This document shows, piece after piece, positions 11,701 through 23,039 of a stretch of DNA of 64,000 nt. The notes below the pieces were generated by a model. The model saw only the letters and a program-made list of their open reading frames with translations, did no database searches and was not told the DNA's origin. The stretch spans positions 1,506,556 through 1,570,555 of the forward strand of contig JACGCM010001217.1 of NCBI GenBank assembly GCA_014058105.1. Direction: 5' to 3'. The stretch is from Kingdonia uniflora. Taxonomy: Eukaryota > Streptophyta > Magnoliopsida > Ranunculales > Circaeasteraceae. How positions within the stretch are numbered: position 1 is the stretch's first letter; the number at the start of each line of letters is the position of its first letter. The position numbers and the translations under genes are program-made.

Positions 11701-11842
11701 TTTGTGGTATTGAACTTGCTGTTTTAAGATATTGTAGCAGATTGAAGTACTATAGCAGCTCTAAGTACTGTAGCTGATATTCTAAATTACTAAAAGGATA
11801 CGAAAAGCTAATTACAGGTTTTCTTTACAAATTATTTCCACA
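11701..11842 (+). other. PBS-like sequence and short spacer after the LTR
   Basis: TGGTATTGAACT four bases after the LTR end resembles TGGTATCAGAGC, the initiator-Met tRNA primer site of copia elements (9 of 12 by eye). About 140 bp follow, ending TTATTTCCACAG, which looks like a splice acceptor before the Helitron helicase sequence. It could be copia leader or Helitron intron. Confidence 0.35.
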
Positions 11843-12634
11843 GGTACCTATGCTCAAACTAATTATATGCAATATTAACATTATGTTGAGGCAGTTGAAT
11901 GGATATTATGAGACATTCGTGATGATAGTAGGCCATTTACTAGAATTACAGTTGTCCTCGGAGGAGATTTTTGTCAAATACTGTCAGTTGTACCCAAAGG
12001 TGCACATGAACTAATTGTTGTATCATCGTTAAGATGATCATACCTATGGAGACATGTATGTGTTTTGTCGTTGGTGGATAAAATGCGCTTGGATTATTCA
12101 AACCCTGATAATGCACGGTTCATAGATTATTTGATGGAGGTAACTATTTTGCTAAATTATTTTCACAATTATTTTTAATGTATTCAATCAAAATGTTAAC
12201 ATTTTAATTCTACTTTGTTATTTCAACATTTTTTAGATCAGAAGCAACACCAAAAAAATAATTCAATTGCCTTCAATAATTAAAAATTTTGCAAATTTTC
12301 AAGACCCAATACTTTATGTCTACTCGAACTTAAAAATTTCTTACGAAAGAAAGCAGGGTTTTCTAACAAAGAGAACAATCTTATCTGCAAGAAGCGAAGA
12401 TGTTAGCTAGATTAATGACGAGGCTTTAAGCCTTTTTCTGGGCGAATCAATAGTTTATTTGGCAGCAGATAAAACTAAGGAAGATGAGCCTACAGATCAT
12501 ACGTATAATGATCGTTACCCAAGTGAGTACCTGAATAGTCTCGACCCTCCAGGTTTGCCACCATTCAAGCTAAAACTGAAAGTTGGATGTCCGATAATGT
12601 TACTTAGAAATCTTGCTCCAAAAGATGGACTATG
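11843..12634 (+). pseudogene. Helitron helicase (PIF1-like), partial
   Basis: Broken frames carry [27 protein letters not shown] (about 11915-11980; helicase motif III region), [28 protein letters not shown] (about 12073-12130), then [27 protein letters not shown] (about 12423-12475) and [19 protein letters not shown] (about 12560-12615). These are PIF1-type helicase blocks of plant Helitrons. The Walker A/B region that should precede them is absent, evidently lost at the copia junction. The sequence stops at PKDGLC where the next copia LTR begins, and the C-terminus is not found beyond that element. Confidence 0.85.
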
Positions 12635-13217
12635 TGTTGGGTGTGAACTCGAATGTGAAGAATAGAATTGTCGAAGACTGATATTGTCAAAGTTGTTCGA
12701 ACGAGCTTGGATGCCGTTCGAACGAGTTGTCATGTTTTTAGGGCTGAAGACCAATTATCATATAGCCGTTTGAACGAGGTTGGAAGTCCTTCAAACGACC
12801 CTTTTACAACTCCCTGGAATTATGGCCCAGAAGCCCAAGTCGTTCGAGCGGGCTTGGATGTCGTTTGAATGAGCTAGGCGTAGGTTTGGTTTAGATATTA
12901 TTCTAAGTCGTTGGGTTTGTCTCGAGATTCATTCTACTTGTATTTTAAGTTCCCTACTATGCATTTTAATGGAGGATAGGATTTGAACAGACTCCATTAA
13001 AAGCATGAGAAGCTTAAGAGATCATTGTAACCTATTTGATATCATAGTGAATTGTTTATGGGAAGTAGTTTTTTACCCGCAAGGGTTTTCCACTTCCCTC
13101 CTCTGGGAAAATCTTTGTGTCCATTATATTGTTCTTTGTTAATTTACTACTTGAGTTAGCGATTTTCGCATATCGTTCTAAACAGAGAGGAGAGAGTAGC
13201 TACCTCAATTCTCAATA
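12635..13217 (+). repeat. 5' LTR of copia element
   Basis: Begins TGTTGGGTGTGAACTC and ends CTCAATA. It aligns with 17230-17853 along its length. The U3 holds several CGTTYGAACGAG-type palindromic motifs (12700-12880). At the TATA position of the 3' LTR (CTACTATATAAAGG) this copy reads CTACTATGCATTTTAATGG (about 12953), so the promoter driving the element has lost its TATA box. Confidence 0.9.
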
Positions 13218-13219
13218 AT

Positions 13220-13232
13220 TGGTGTCAGAGCG
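13220..13232 (+). other. primer-binding site
   Basis: TGGTGTCAGAGCG directly after the 5' LTR matches the copia primer site for initiator-Met tRNA (usual TGGTATCAGAGC) with one change. Confidence 0.8.
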
Positions 13233-13260
13233 AGTGTTAGGGGTTGTGTGGTAAAATGCA

Positions 13261-14049
13261 ATGGCCGATCAAGAAAAGTTGAAGATAACAAAGTTCAATT
13301 GATCAAACTTTGGAGTGTGGAAGATGCAGATAGAAGATTGCCTCTATCAGAAGAATTTTGATTTACCACTGGGTGGAGGTGAGATGGTGCTAGCAGAATA
13401 CGATAGTGTTAAGTGGGCGCGATTGGATTACAAGGCGCTTGGAACTATTAGGTTAGCGTTATCATCCTATATTCTACACATTATCTCCAAAGTTACAACT
13501 AGAAAGGGTTTGATGGAGACGTTATCCACTATGTACTCGCAACCTTCTGAGGCAAATAAGGTTCACTTTTTACGGCGCTTATTTACTTTTAAAATGAGGA
13601 ATAATAGCAGTGTACAAGTTCATATTAGTGAGTTCAATACCATGCATGCTCAACTGGAATCCCTTAAAATCACTTTTATTGAGAAGGTGAGAGCGTGGGT
13701 TCTTTTAGGGCAGATGCCTGAGAGCTGGGAAGGGTTCATTAGAGTTATGAACAACTTATCGGGGAAGAAAGACATCAAATGTGATACTATAGTCTCGTTG
13801 ATTATGAGTGAAGATAATAGACGTAAAACATATGAACCCTCTTCGAGTTCAAACGGTAGTATGTTGAACATCGAGGAAAGAGGGAGGCTTACAAAAAGGA
13901 GCCAAACCTTGGAAGGGGTCGGTCACAGTCAAGAGGAAATTCTAAGCCGCCCATTGCATGTTAGACTGGTAGAAAGAAGGGTCACTTCAGGCGAAATTGT
14001 AGCTCTTCTTCTTCTAGGAAGATTGATGATGAAGAGAAAGATACAATGA
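13261..14049 (+). pseudogene. copia gag
   Basis: Starts MADQEKLKITKFN with an in-frame TGA at about 13300, then NFGVWKMQIEDCLYQKN and a UBN2-type gag: KALGTIRLALSSYI, LMETLSTMYSQPSEANK, LLGQMPESWEGFIRVM. The expected CCHC knuckle after position 13900 is not readable in this frame, where the end is frameshifted into a basic tail. Confidence 0.85.
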
Positions 14050-14330
14050 ACCTTATTGAGGAGGTTAGTTATGACGAGGCTCTACTACTATCGTGTGACG
14101 ATGTTAACGAATCTTGGATTGTTGATTCGGGAGCCTCATTCTATGCTACTGTGAGCGTAGGTTTTTTGACAAATATGGTTAAAGGCGACTTCAGTACGGT
14201 CTTTCTTGCAAATAAGAGTGCACGCAATATTATTGGAAAGGAAAACGCTATGTTGTTGTTACCTTTAGGGGGAACATTAGTTTTTACAGAATGTGCAACT
14301 TGTACCTAAATTGGGGCATAACCTTATATC
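14046..14330 (+). pseudogene. copia aspartic protease
   Basis: The frame from 14046 contains SWIVDSGASFYATV (about 14114-14155), with the DSGAS catalytic motif of copia proteases, followed by VFLANKSARNIIGKEN. The frame breaks at about 14309; LTDDGRYVSTFG-like protease and pre-integrase text continues in another frame. Confidence 0.8.
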
Positions 14331-14469
14331 GGTTAGCAAATTGACGGATGATGGCAGATATGTGAGTACCTTTGGTGTAACCTTCTGGAAGGTTACAAAG
14401 GGTGCTATGTTGGTAGCTCGAGGCTTGCGACAAGGAACATTGTATATAACGTAGAGTACAATTTTTACT

Positions 14470-15446
14470 ATTTGTGTGGCCACTTCATGGATTGATACAA
14501 GTACGTGGTACAAATGGCTCGGTCACATGAGTGAGAAGAGGATGAAGATAATGGTAATAAAGGGAAAGCTAGAGGGTCTTGCTGAATTTGTTATCAAGTT
14601 TGTGAAGAGTGTGTTCTTGCGAAGCAGAAGAAGGTCAGTTTCAAATTATCTAGAAGATCAAGGAAGCCTAGAAATCTAGATCTTGTACACACAGATATTT
14701 GGGGGCCAACCAAGGTGTTATCTCTTGGTGGTTCTTACTATTACGTTACTTTTATCGATGATGTTACTCGTAAACTGTGGGTCTACTTCATGAAGAACAA
14801 GTCAGATGTGTTCGGTAAATTCAAGAGGTGGAGGACTCTAGTTGAAAATGAAACCAGTTTGAAACTGAAGTGTCTAAGGTTGGATAACGGGAGCAAATAC
14901 TATAGTGACGAGTTTGAAGAATTTTGCGCATCAAACGGGATTAGGAGACATAAGACTATTCCTAGAATACTGCAACAAAATGGTGTTGCAGAACGCATGA
15001 ATCGAACAATAAACATAAGAGCGAGGAGTATGAGACTCAACGCTTGATTGCCAAAGTGTTTTTGGGTAAATACAGTTAGTACGGCGGCATACTGGATTAA
15101 CAGAGGGCCTTCAACGGCTTTGGATTTTGGACTTCCTGAAGAAGCATGGATCAGTAAAGAGGTAAACCTAAATCACTTGCGTATTTTTAGTTGTAACTCA
15201 TATGTGCTTGATAATTCAGATACAATGACCAAGCTAGATACAAAGTTAATAAAGTGCATATTCATTGGATACGGTGGTGATGAGTTTGGGTACCAATTTT
15301 GGGATGCAAAGAATCAAAATTTTATTCGGAGCCGTAATGATACATTCAATGAGGAAGTCTTATATAAAGACTTCAAAGTACCTGTGGAAAGGATTCGAGT
15401 TGAAGTAGCGGAAAGTGCTGACATTGAAGATGATGAACCCTCTTGA
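14470..15446 (+). pseudogene. copia integrase
   Basis: GAG pre-integrase block TSTWYKWLGHMSEKRMKIM (about 14500-14560), then HTDIWGPTKV, YYYVTFIDDVTRKLWVYF (about 14740-14795), CLRLDNGSKYYSDEFEEFC (about 14872-14930) and PRILQQNGVAERMNRTI (about 14960-15012), giving the D, D and E region of the rve core. After a stop at 15045 the next frame continues FWVNTVSTAAYWINRGPST and KCIFIGYGGDEFGYQFWD (C-terminal GKGYR-like region). Stops and frame changes make it inactive. Confidence 0.9.
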
Positions 15447-15519
15447 GATGATGATGAAGAAGTCGTTGTTGAGTCTGATGCACCGGATCAAAACGAGGAA
15501 GCTAATGATCTAGACATTC

Positions 15520-17110
15520 CAATAACACTTCGGAAGGAGCCGAGAGTTACAAGAATTTTGGCAAGGTACGTTAATTCCTTAAATCACTTGTTACTTACAG
15601 ATGGTGGTAAACCTGAAAGTTACAAGGAGGCTTTAGATGTGGAAGCCAAAAGTAAGTGGGAGCTTACTATGAATGATGAGATACAGTCATTGCCAGTTAA
15701 TTGAACTTGGGATTTAGTTTGGTTACCAGAAGGGAAGAGCATTCCACAACAAGTGGGTATACAGACTAAAGTAGGAATCTGACGGTTCAAGGAGATTCAA
15801 GGCTAGACTTATGGTAAAGGGCTTTCAGCATAAAGAAGACATTAATTTTAGTGAGATTTTTACTCCTGTTATGAAGATGCCTACTATTCAGGTTGTGATG
15901 AATATAGTTGCTGTTGAAGATTTGCATCTTAAGCAACTGATATCAAGATAACATTTCTTCATGGTAACCTTGATGAAGAAATTTATATAAAGCAGCCAGG
16001 AGGGTATTCGGTTAAAGGGAAAGAAGATCTTATGTGTAGGCTCACGAAGAGTTTATACGGTTTGAAACAAGCACCGAGACAGTGATATTTGAAGTTCGAA
16101 TAATTCATATCCAGAAATGGCTATTCGAAGAGCAATGCAGATCACTGTTGTTTTATCAAGATTACGGGGAACTTGTGTATTATTCTACTTCTGCATGTAG
16201 ATGATATGTTGGTAGTAAGTGCTAACATGGGAGAGATAATTAAGTTGAAGGAACCATTATCCCGGGTGTTTTCTATAAAAGACTTGGGTACGGCAAAACA
16301 AGTTCTTGGTATGCGTGTTACAAGGGACAGAAAGCGGCGAGAATTAAAGTTGTCTCAAGCTTAGTACATCGACAAAGTACTGAAGTAGTTTAACATGGAT
16401 AGTAATAAGGTTGTTAGTACACCATTGGGAGGTCACTTCAAATTATCATAGGATTATTGTCCAAAGACGCAGAAGGATCGCGATGAGATGCGGAAGGTTC
16501 ATTACCAATCCGTGGTTGGTAGCCTAATGTGCGTTATAATTTATACGAGACCAGATATTGCCTAAGCAGTAGAAGTTGTTAGTAGGTATATGAGTAATCC
16601 AGGCCAGGAGCATTGGAGAGCTGTAAAATGGATACTGAGGTATGAAAAGGGGACTCAAGATATGGCATTATATTATGGGGGTTCTCAGATATGCTTACAG
16701 GATTTTGTTGATTCTGATATGGCGGGTGACATTAATAGGCGGAAGAACACTAGTGGTTTCATTTTTACATTTGGAAGTGGTACAGTTACATGGGTTTCTA
16801 GGCTACAAAAGAATATAGCTTTGTCTAAGACGGAGGCTGAATATGTTGCAGCAACAGAAGCGTGCAAAGATATGGTTTGGCTCAAAGGGTTGATGAAAGA
16901 GCTTTGTAGAGAATAATTTTCTCCTAAGTCGTATAGTGATATTCAAAGCGCTATACACTTAGCAAAGAATTTAGCTTTTCACTCTAGGGCCAAGCATATT
17001 GATATTCGGTATTACTATATTCGCTCGCTCCTCGAGGATGGTGTGTTGAAGCTCGTAAAGATTCACACTGATGTGAATCCGGCCGATATGTTTACGAAGG
17101 TGGTAACTTT
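15520..17110 (+). pseudogene. copia reverse transcriptase and RNase H
   Basis: RT is fragmentary in three frames: KPESYKEALDVEAKSKWEL (about 15610-15665), SLYGLKQAPRQ-like text (about 16050-16083) and LLLHVDDMLVVSAN (about 16183-16225; active-site DD kept). IKDLGTAKQVLGMRVTRDRK follows up to 16332. RNase H is better kept: NPGQEHWRAVKWILRY, DFVDSDMAGDINRRKNTSGF (about 16700-16757), ALSKTEAEYVAATEACKDM and RAKHIDIRYYYIR. The end NPADMFTKVV (about 17075-17105) is the normal pol C-terminus. Confidence 0.9.
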
Positions 17111-17217
17111 TTAGAAGTTGACGATATGTACAACTTTTGTGGGTCTTCAAGATTGAAGTTCTAGGTAGAACGAGCAATTTATTTGGAGATCTGGAGATGG
17201 GTTACAGGATTCGATTT

Positions 17218-17229
17218 CAAGTGGAAGAT
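17218..17229 (+). other. polypurine tract of copia element
   Basis: CAAGTGGAAGAT immediately precedes the 3' LTR start TGTTGGG, matching the usual copia AAGTGGGAGAT form. Confidence 0.7.
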
Positions 17230-17853
17230 TGTTGGGTATGAACTCGAATGTGAAGAATGGAATTTCCGAAGACTAATGTTGTCGAAGTCGTTCGAACGAG
17301 CTTGGATATCGTTAGAACGAGTTATCATGTTTCAAGGGCTGAAGACCATTTATCGTATAGTCGCTCGACTGAGGTTGAAACTCCTTCAAGCGACCCTTTT
17401 ACAACTCCCTAGAATTTTTTCCCAGGAGCCCAAGTCTTTCGAACGGGCTTGGATGCCATTAGAACGAGCTTGGCATAGGTTTGCTTTAGATGTTATTCTA
17501 AGTCGCTGGATTTGCCTCAAAATCCGTTCTACTTTAAGTTTCCTACTATATAAAGGGGACTTAGATTATTTTGTCTACCTATCTTGTGTGACTTTAATTT
17601 TAAAGAGGCTAGGGTTTGAAGAGACTCCATTAAAAGCTTGAAAAACATGATAGATCATTGTAACATATTTGATATCATAGTGAATTGTTCGTGGGGAGTG
17701 GTTTTTCATCCGCAAGGGTTTTCTACTTCCCTCCTCCGGGAAAATCTTTGTATCCTTTATATTGTTCTTTGTTGATTTACTACTTGAGTTGGCAATTTCC
17801 GCGTATTGTTCTTTATATCGTTCTTTGTTGATTTGCTACCTCAATTCTCAACA
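17230..17853 (+). repeat. 3' LTR of copia element
   Basis: TGTTGGGTATGAACTC to CTCAACA. The TATA box TATATAAA (17547-17554) is intact, unlike the 5' copy. Near the end a short direct repeat of GTTCTTTGTTGATTT (about 17763 and 17819) is not matched in the 5' LTR and accounts for part of the length difference. Confidence 0.9.
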
Positions 17854-18059
17854 ATTTTGTCAAAAATCAATTTCAACTTCAATACCATAAAGAAGACCTA
17901 CATAATCAATAACTCTTTACATATAACTTCTTAAACCCTAATCAAATCAAAGCACAAAGAAAACCTATAGAAATTAATTGCAATTTTAATATCTCTATAA
18001 GAGCAATATGTAAATTCTTCCACTTAAACCCCTTAAATCCTCATCAATCAAAGAATAAA

Positions 18060-18475
18060 CAACTTTTCATAGACCTAAATCACTTATAGATAAAGACATA
18101 GTAGTGGTGAGGAACCAAACCTGCAACAACAATCTTTACTTGAACATCAATCTTTACTTGAACCTATAACAATAATCCGTACTTGCGTAGCCCTGTATCA
18201 AATTAAAACATCAACCAATCATCAATCAAAGAGTAAACTTTCATAGACCTAAATCAATTATAGTTAAAGATATAATAGTGGTGAGGAGCCAAACCTGTAA
18301 CAACAATCTTTACTTGAATCTGCAACAATAATTTGTATTTGCGTAACCCTGTAATAGATTATAATATCAACCAATCATTAATCAAAGAATAAACAGCTTT
18401 TCATAGACCTAAATAGTGGTGAGGAATCAAACCTACAACATCAATCTTTACTTGAACCTGCAACAGTAAATCCTA
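18060..18475. repeat. imperfect tandem repeat, about 140-175 bp units, three copies
   Basis: TAGTGGTGAGGA begins at 18102, 18276 and 18414, each followed by rCCAAACCTrnAACAACAATCTTTACTTGAA-like text. The preceding CTTTCATAGACCTAAAT recurs before each unit. Within units, AATCTTTACTTGAAC is itself repeated. No coding content seen. Confidence 0.75.
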
Positions 18476-18480
18476 GTTGT

Positions 18481-20111
18481 AAAATCAGTAGATAACCCCT
18501 CAGCTAAACATATGTGGACACAAAATTCAACCATCTAGAGGATTTCGTTAACTTTGAGTTATGGTTGAATAATTATCCAAAATAGGCCTGGTTTAGTTAA
18601 GCACTCAATGGTAAACTTAAATTTCTTTAAGGGTTTTGATTTAAGTTTTTTGATGATTTGACAATACGATGTAAAAATATTAATAAACTTTAACCAGAGA
18701 TCTTGTGTCTCTGATGAATAAAAAGATATGGATCTTCTAATTTTGGAAATATTATGGCTCAACTCATCAACCTTTGTATATTAGGGTACCCCAAGTATAT
18801 ATACTTCAGGTACAAACTTGTCCCAAGTCGAACACTTGGAATAGGTTTTGCTATTTATAGTATTTGGTAACAAAAGTGTTCGAACAACACTTAAATTTAA
18901 AATTTGTTGCAACATGTTTTAAATTGACGAAATACATTCAGTATAAACCACTGCCAAATATCCCTTTAGAATTGATTGGTATATTGATGTATTAAAACTT
19001 GAAATATTCCATTCATTAAACTGGCGAAGTCCATTGCCTCGCCTGCTCTGAAACTTATGTACTGCAAGGCACGTTTTTGGGTGGTATATAGCATTGGCAT
19101 CGTTTGGATATTTGATTTGGTTCTGAAGTATCTTTCATATGATTTGAATCACGTTATGACATAAACTTTTTCTGCTCGTGTGATACTTCTGGCTACTTCA
19201 TCTATATGGATAATTATATGATGAGCCTTAATTTCTAGACCAGATGGCCACAAAAAGGAGATTAGGCGGATGGCTACAATAAGGTCCCATAATTTAACCA
19301 TTTTTCCTTTTCAGGGTTCACGTTGTCTTAGGACGTACCATCACCTTAAAGCAACCAATTTGGGTGGGTTATATAAAATTTTCCCCAATAAGGGCGTAGA
19401 AATATGATGTGGTCTTATTATGCCTTACGCCGAATATAGTAGGCGATCCCACACTCCCCCCAAAAGGAAAAGGAAAGAAAGAAACACTTTAGTGAGTCTC
19501 CTAGGTTAGGCGGGTCAAAGTAAGTTTCCTCAAGTTCTACGCTATTTACAAAACTTTTCATTGATTGTTAAGGGAGGGATCATCAAGTTAAAGGAATCGG
19601 AGCAATGAAGGTCATAAGAAGCTTCAGACCACCCATAAAGAATATAATCATTTTTGTACGTATATTATAGAGATCCCCAAATTTCAACCGTATACACTTT
19701 ATTTCCCCCACATCTAATAACATTTTTGAAGAACGTGATGAAAATTATGTTATGATAATATATAAATAATAACCTGGAGTTGGAAGTCACACCAAATAAG
19801 CCTTATATGTACATTTCATATTAACAACCTCATTATAAACTTAAAAAGAAAAAAATAGAGTTCAAAGTTGAACATGCAATGTTTTTATAATTGTTAGTTA
19901 GAAAATACTTGATAAAGCTTCACTTGGATAGAGTAAGCTTTGAATCTAATCATAATTTATTTCTTTGGGTATCCAGATTCTGGCAATAGAACAATGCTAA
20001 AATTAATACACTATTGGTTGAATATTGAAGATTGATTTGACAGATAATGACTCGTAATCCCTAAAGAAATCTAAAAGCATAGTTTTTCCTCAATCAATTA
20101 AAGATTGATTT
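18481..20111. other. no recognised gene
   Basis: AT-rich DNA between the tandem repeat and element A. A less AT-rich stretch at 19020-19480 has no frame I recognise. Position 20107-20111 (gattt) is the left target duplication of element A. Confidence 0.5.
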
Positions 20112-20697
20112 TGTAATAGCTTATTCCGGATCTCAAACTCAAGCTTCATCTTCAACCATCATGCGTTCACTTGACCTCGTCAACATACACGTGATACATT
20201 TATGACACACTATTGAACAACTACCGAGTTTTACATATTATTCTCGACCTCTACATTAACAGCCCGATTCAACAAGTATTTTGTCATTAATGAAGTCGTT
20301 ACAAGAAAGAAGGGTCAGACCGTTACACAATCAGTTCAATGGCTCATCAAATCCATATTGCAACGTCCATCATTAAGAATAATAATGTTTGTTAAACGGT
20401 CATATTATAGGACCTATAAATAGGACCAGAGAACTACATATTAAGGACATAAAACTCCGCATGTGAATTTATACCCAGAAACTCTACAAAAAAGCTACTC
20501 AGAGCGTTCTTTGTAATAGCTCACAATCATTAATAAGATCTTTCTATCTTTTTAAATCCTCAAGAGAGGTTGTGGTTTTTACCTATTTAAAGGTTTTCTA
20601 CGCTCAACTTTTGTTAGCAGTTACTCATTGTTCGCTAATGTTATGATTATCAATGGTATAAGAAGCAAAGTTCGGAATATGAAATTAGGTTATTACA
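20112..20697 (+). repeat. 5' LTR of element A
   Basis: TGTAATAGCTTATTCC to TATTACA; aligns along its length with 38602-39187 and with the LTRs of element B. Contains CTATAAATAGGA (about 20413), a likely TATA box. Confidence 0.92.
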
Positions 20698-20716
20698 TTT
20701 GGTATCGCATGTGAGA
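20698..20716 (+). other. primer-binding site region of element A
   Basis: TTTGGTATCGCATGTGAGA directly follows the LTR. Element B has TTTGGCACCGTCTGTGGGA at the same place, the form common in plant gypsy elements; A's copy is mutated. The tRNA is not assigned. Confidence 0.65.
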
Positions 20717-20799
20717 ATGAAGCATTTATCTCCAGTTCTTAAAATTAGTTGATACTCTCTTCACAAAATACCGCTTCCAAACCAAATTGCGCCAATTGG

Positions 20800-22020
20800 C
20801 CCAATAGAAGGAAGTGTCGTACTAGCAGAATTACGGGCCACTCTACACTCTGAGATAGAAAGATGAGCCGTTCGGGAACAACAGCTGGCAGATATGTGAG
20901 AAGCATTAAAAGTTCAATTGGGACAGCAGATTGCAGCCTAGAAGAACTAAGATGTGCCAGCCACCTTACAAGTTTTTATTCGAGAAAGACTAGGACCCCG
21001 AGGCAACAGCATGAGAGCTGATATTCAATCCAATCATAATCAACCGGGGGTCAAGCTCATCCAGATATAAGGAGTTCTCTAAGAAGTAGATAGCATTCCC
21101 GCTGAAGTCCAGCAAACAAAGGACCCACCCAGGGGAAAATTTTGTACTTCAACGTATAAATAACTTAATGAAGGAAGTGGCGATCACATTCCTAAAAAAG
21201 GATGCATCCCATGTTAGACCATCACAGATCGTCATTATGTGACTCAAGAACATGTTGAAAAGCATATCAAAGAATTATTTGAAGCTTAAGTTCAAACCGC
21301 CAAAGGCATCCTCAACAGACTATAGAAAAGTTTGATTGCTCAGGAACTATTTGATGGCGAAGTTCCCACCGGTTTCCACACCCCAAAAATACAAAAATAT
21401 AGAGGAACTGATCCCGTGGAACGCGTCCAAGAATTTTAAGACACTTTAGGCTTATATTCTACATCGAACCACATTTTATGCCATCTCTTTCCTACCAGCC
21501 TACAGGGCAAACCTTTGTGATGGTTCCACTTGCTACAAGAAGGGTCCATTACAACTTTTGAACAATTACGAGAACTCTTCGTCAAGAACTACTCATACGA
21601 TAGAGACAAGGATGAGAATTTATATTCTCTATTCAGCCTTAAGTAGATGCCAGGAGAGAAGCTCGAAACATTTACTAAGAAATTTTTAGAATTGGCTAGA
21701 AAGATAGACCGACTGGATCAGAAAATCATTATTTCGGCTTTCACCAACGCTTTTCTCATGGATGGAAGAGTGAAGGAGCACCTAATTCTAAACAAACCTT
21801 CAACCTTGGAGGACATGATCAAAAAAGTAAATGGATATATTAATCTTGAAAGGATGGTATCTAAAAGACAGAAGCCCCAAAAGTCAACCCTGACAGCAAG
21901 AGATCAATCCACAAAACAAGATTTCAATCGAACTACATATTACGGAGGAGACAAAAAGCAGACCAAGTCTAATGACGATTGAACTCGGAGAGATGGTAAT
22001 TTGCCAAAGCCATGTTTTCC
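20800..22020 (+). pseudogene. element A gag
   Basis: N-terminal text is broken (ELRATLHSEIER, about 20830). The retrotransposon gag domain follows: ELFDGEVPTGFHTPKIQKY (about 21348-21405), TTFEQLRELFVKNYSYDRDK (about 21552-21610), then from 21647 GEKLETFTKKFLELARKI and KEHLILNKPSTLEDMIKKVN, ending in a basic, Gln/Thr-rich tail at 21982. It parallels element B gag. Stops occur at about 21438 and 21643. Confidence 0.85.
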
Positions 22021-22079
22021 CAAGTTGACTGTCACCATAGCCAGCCTATATCCCATACATCAAAAGAATAAATTCTTTT

Positions 22080-22780
22080 GCAATGCCCAATATCTTCAAC
22101 CCATCAAAAATAGAAAATAGTATTTACACCACAAAGTTTGACATCATGACAGAGAACACTACTTCGCTTTACACAACTTTTAGAGTATATTTTTTGCAGA
22201 AGGACGAATGCATGAGTACATAGTAGACATCGAAAGTTACAAAAATGGGAGTTACAGGCTTAATACTGAGATCGTACAGATTGAAGCAGCGGCAGAGGAG
22301 AAGTATTTATACCACATCTCATTCAGCCACTTTATCGAGACACATACAGTTAACAAGTCGATTAGATTCAATAGACGACATCTCTGTCAATACCACAATT
22401 TATCCATGGCCGATAAAGAAGCCCAATTACTCCCCGCATCTAGTTCTCAATGAACATGGATCTCCTTCAAAGATTGCGACGTTCACCATGTTAACTTTCC
22501 TTATCATGATGCACTCATGATCATGTTGAAAATGAGAAATGTCGTACTACATACAATGATGGTAGATATTGCAGTAGTATCAAACTACTCTTCTAAAGTA
22601 TAATCAATCAGATGGGACTGGCCGACAAAGATTAACCTAGTAACATCAATATCAATGGCTTCAATGGGTCCAAAGAAGAACGTGTAGGAAAGATTATACT
22701 TCCTATTACCGCAGGACCTGTAACAGTTGACGTTATGTTTTACGTTATAAATGTAAAACCCATTATTTAGGGATTATGGG
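22080..22780 (+). pseudogene. element A zinc-knuckle and aspartic protease region
   Basis: MHEYIVDIESYKNGSYRL (22208) and SFSHFIETHTVNKSIRFNRR lead into HHDALMIMLKMRNVVLHTM (22508-22555). The protease active site that reads VDTGSS in element B is frameshifted here (VDIAVVSN, about 22562), so catalysis would be lost. Confidence 0.8.
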
Positions 22781-23039
22781 ACGTTGATGGATGCATAGCA
22801 TGTAAGCTATCCCATCGACCTATCATTTAACGTTGCGATACGATTAGAATGACGGCATCTACGAAATCAAAGGCAGTCAGAAGCTAGCTCAAGTTTGAAA
22901 AAATACTGTTACCATCATGACTAGACCACCAGCATAACAGCTCGCATAACAATTATAAAACACTACAGAGAACATTACAGATAACCAACTGCCAAGTACA
23001 GAAACTATAGAATACATAAAAATCAGTACCGACAAATGA

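Larger units (their letters stand above)
12635..17853 (+). mobile_element. Ty1/copia retrotransposon with both LTRs, defective
   Basis: Element of about 5.2 kb: LTR (12635-13217), primer-binding site, gag, protease, integrase, RT, RNase H, polypurine tract, LTR (17230-17853). Domain order PR-INT-RT-RNH defines copia. Many stops and frameshifts. The five bases before it (ctatg) and after it (atttt) do not match, and Helitron coding ends at its left border without resuming on the right, so one flank was probably lost or the element is a recombinant. Confidence 0.92.

Noticed and set aside
19020..19480. Less AT-rich stretch that might be exons
   Set aside because: No frame long enough and no recognised motif.
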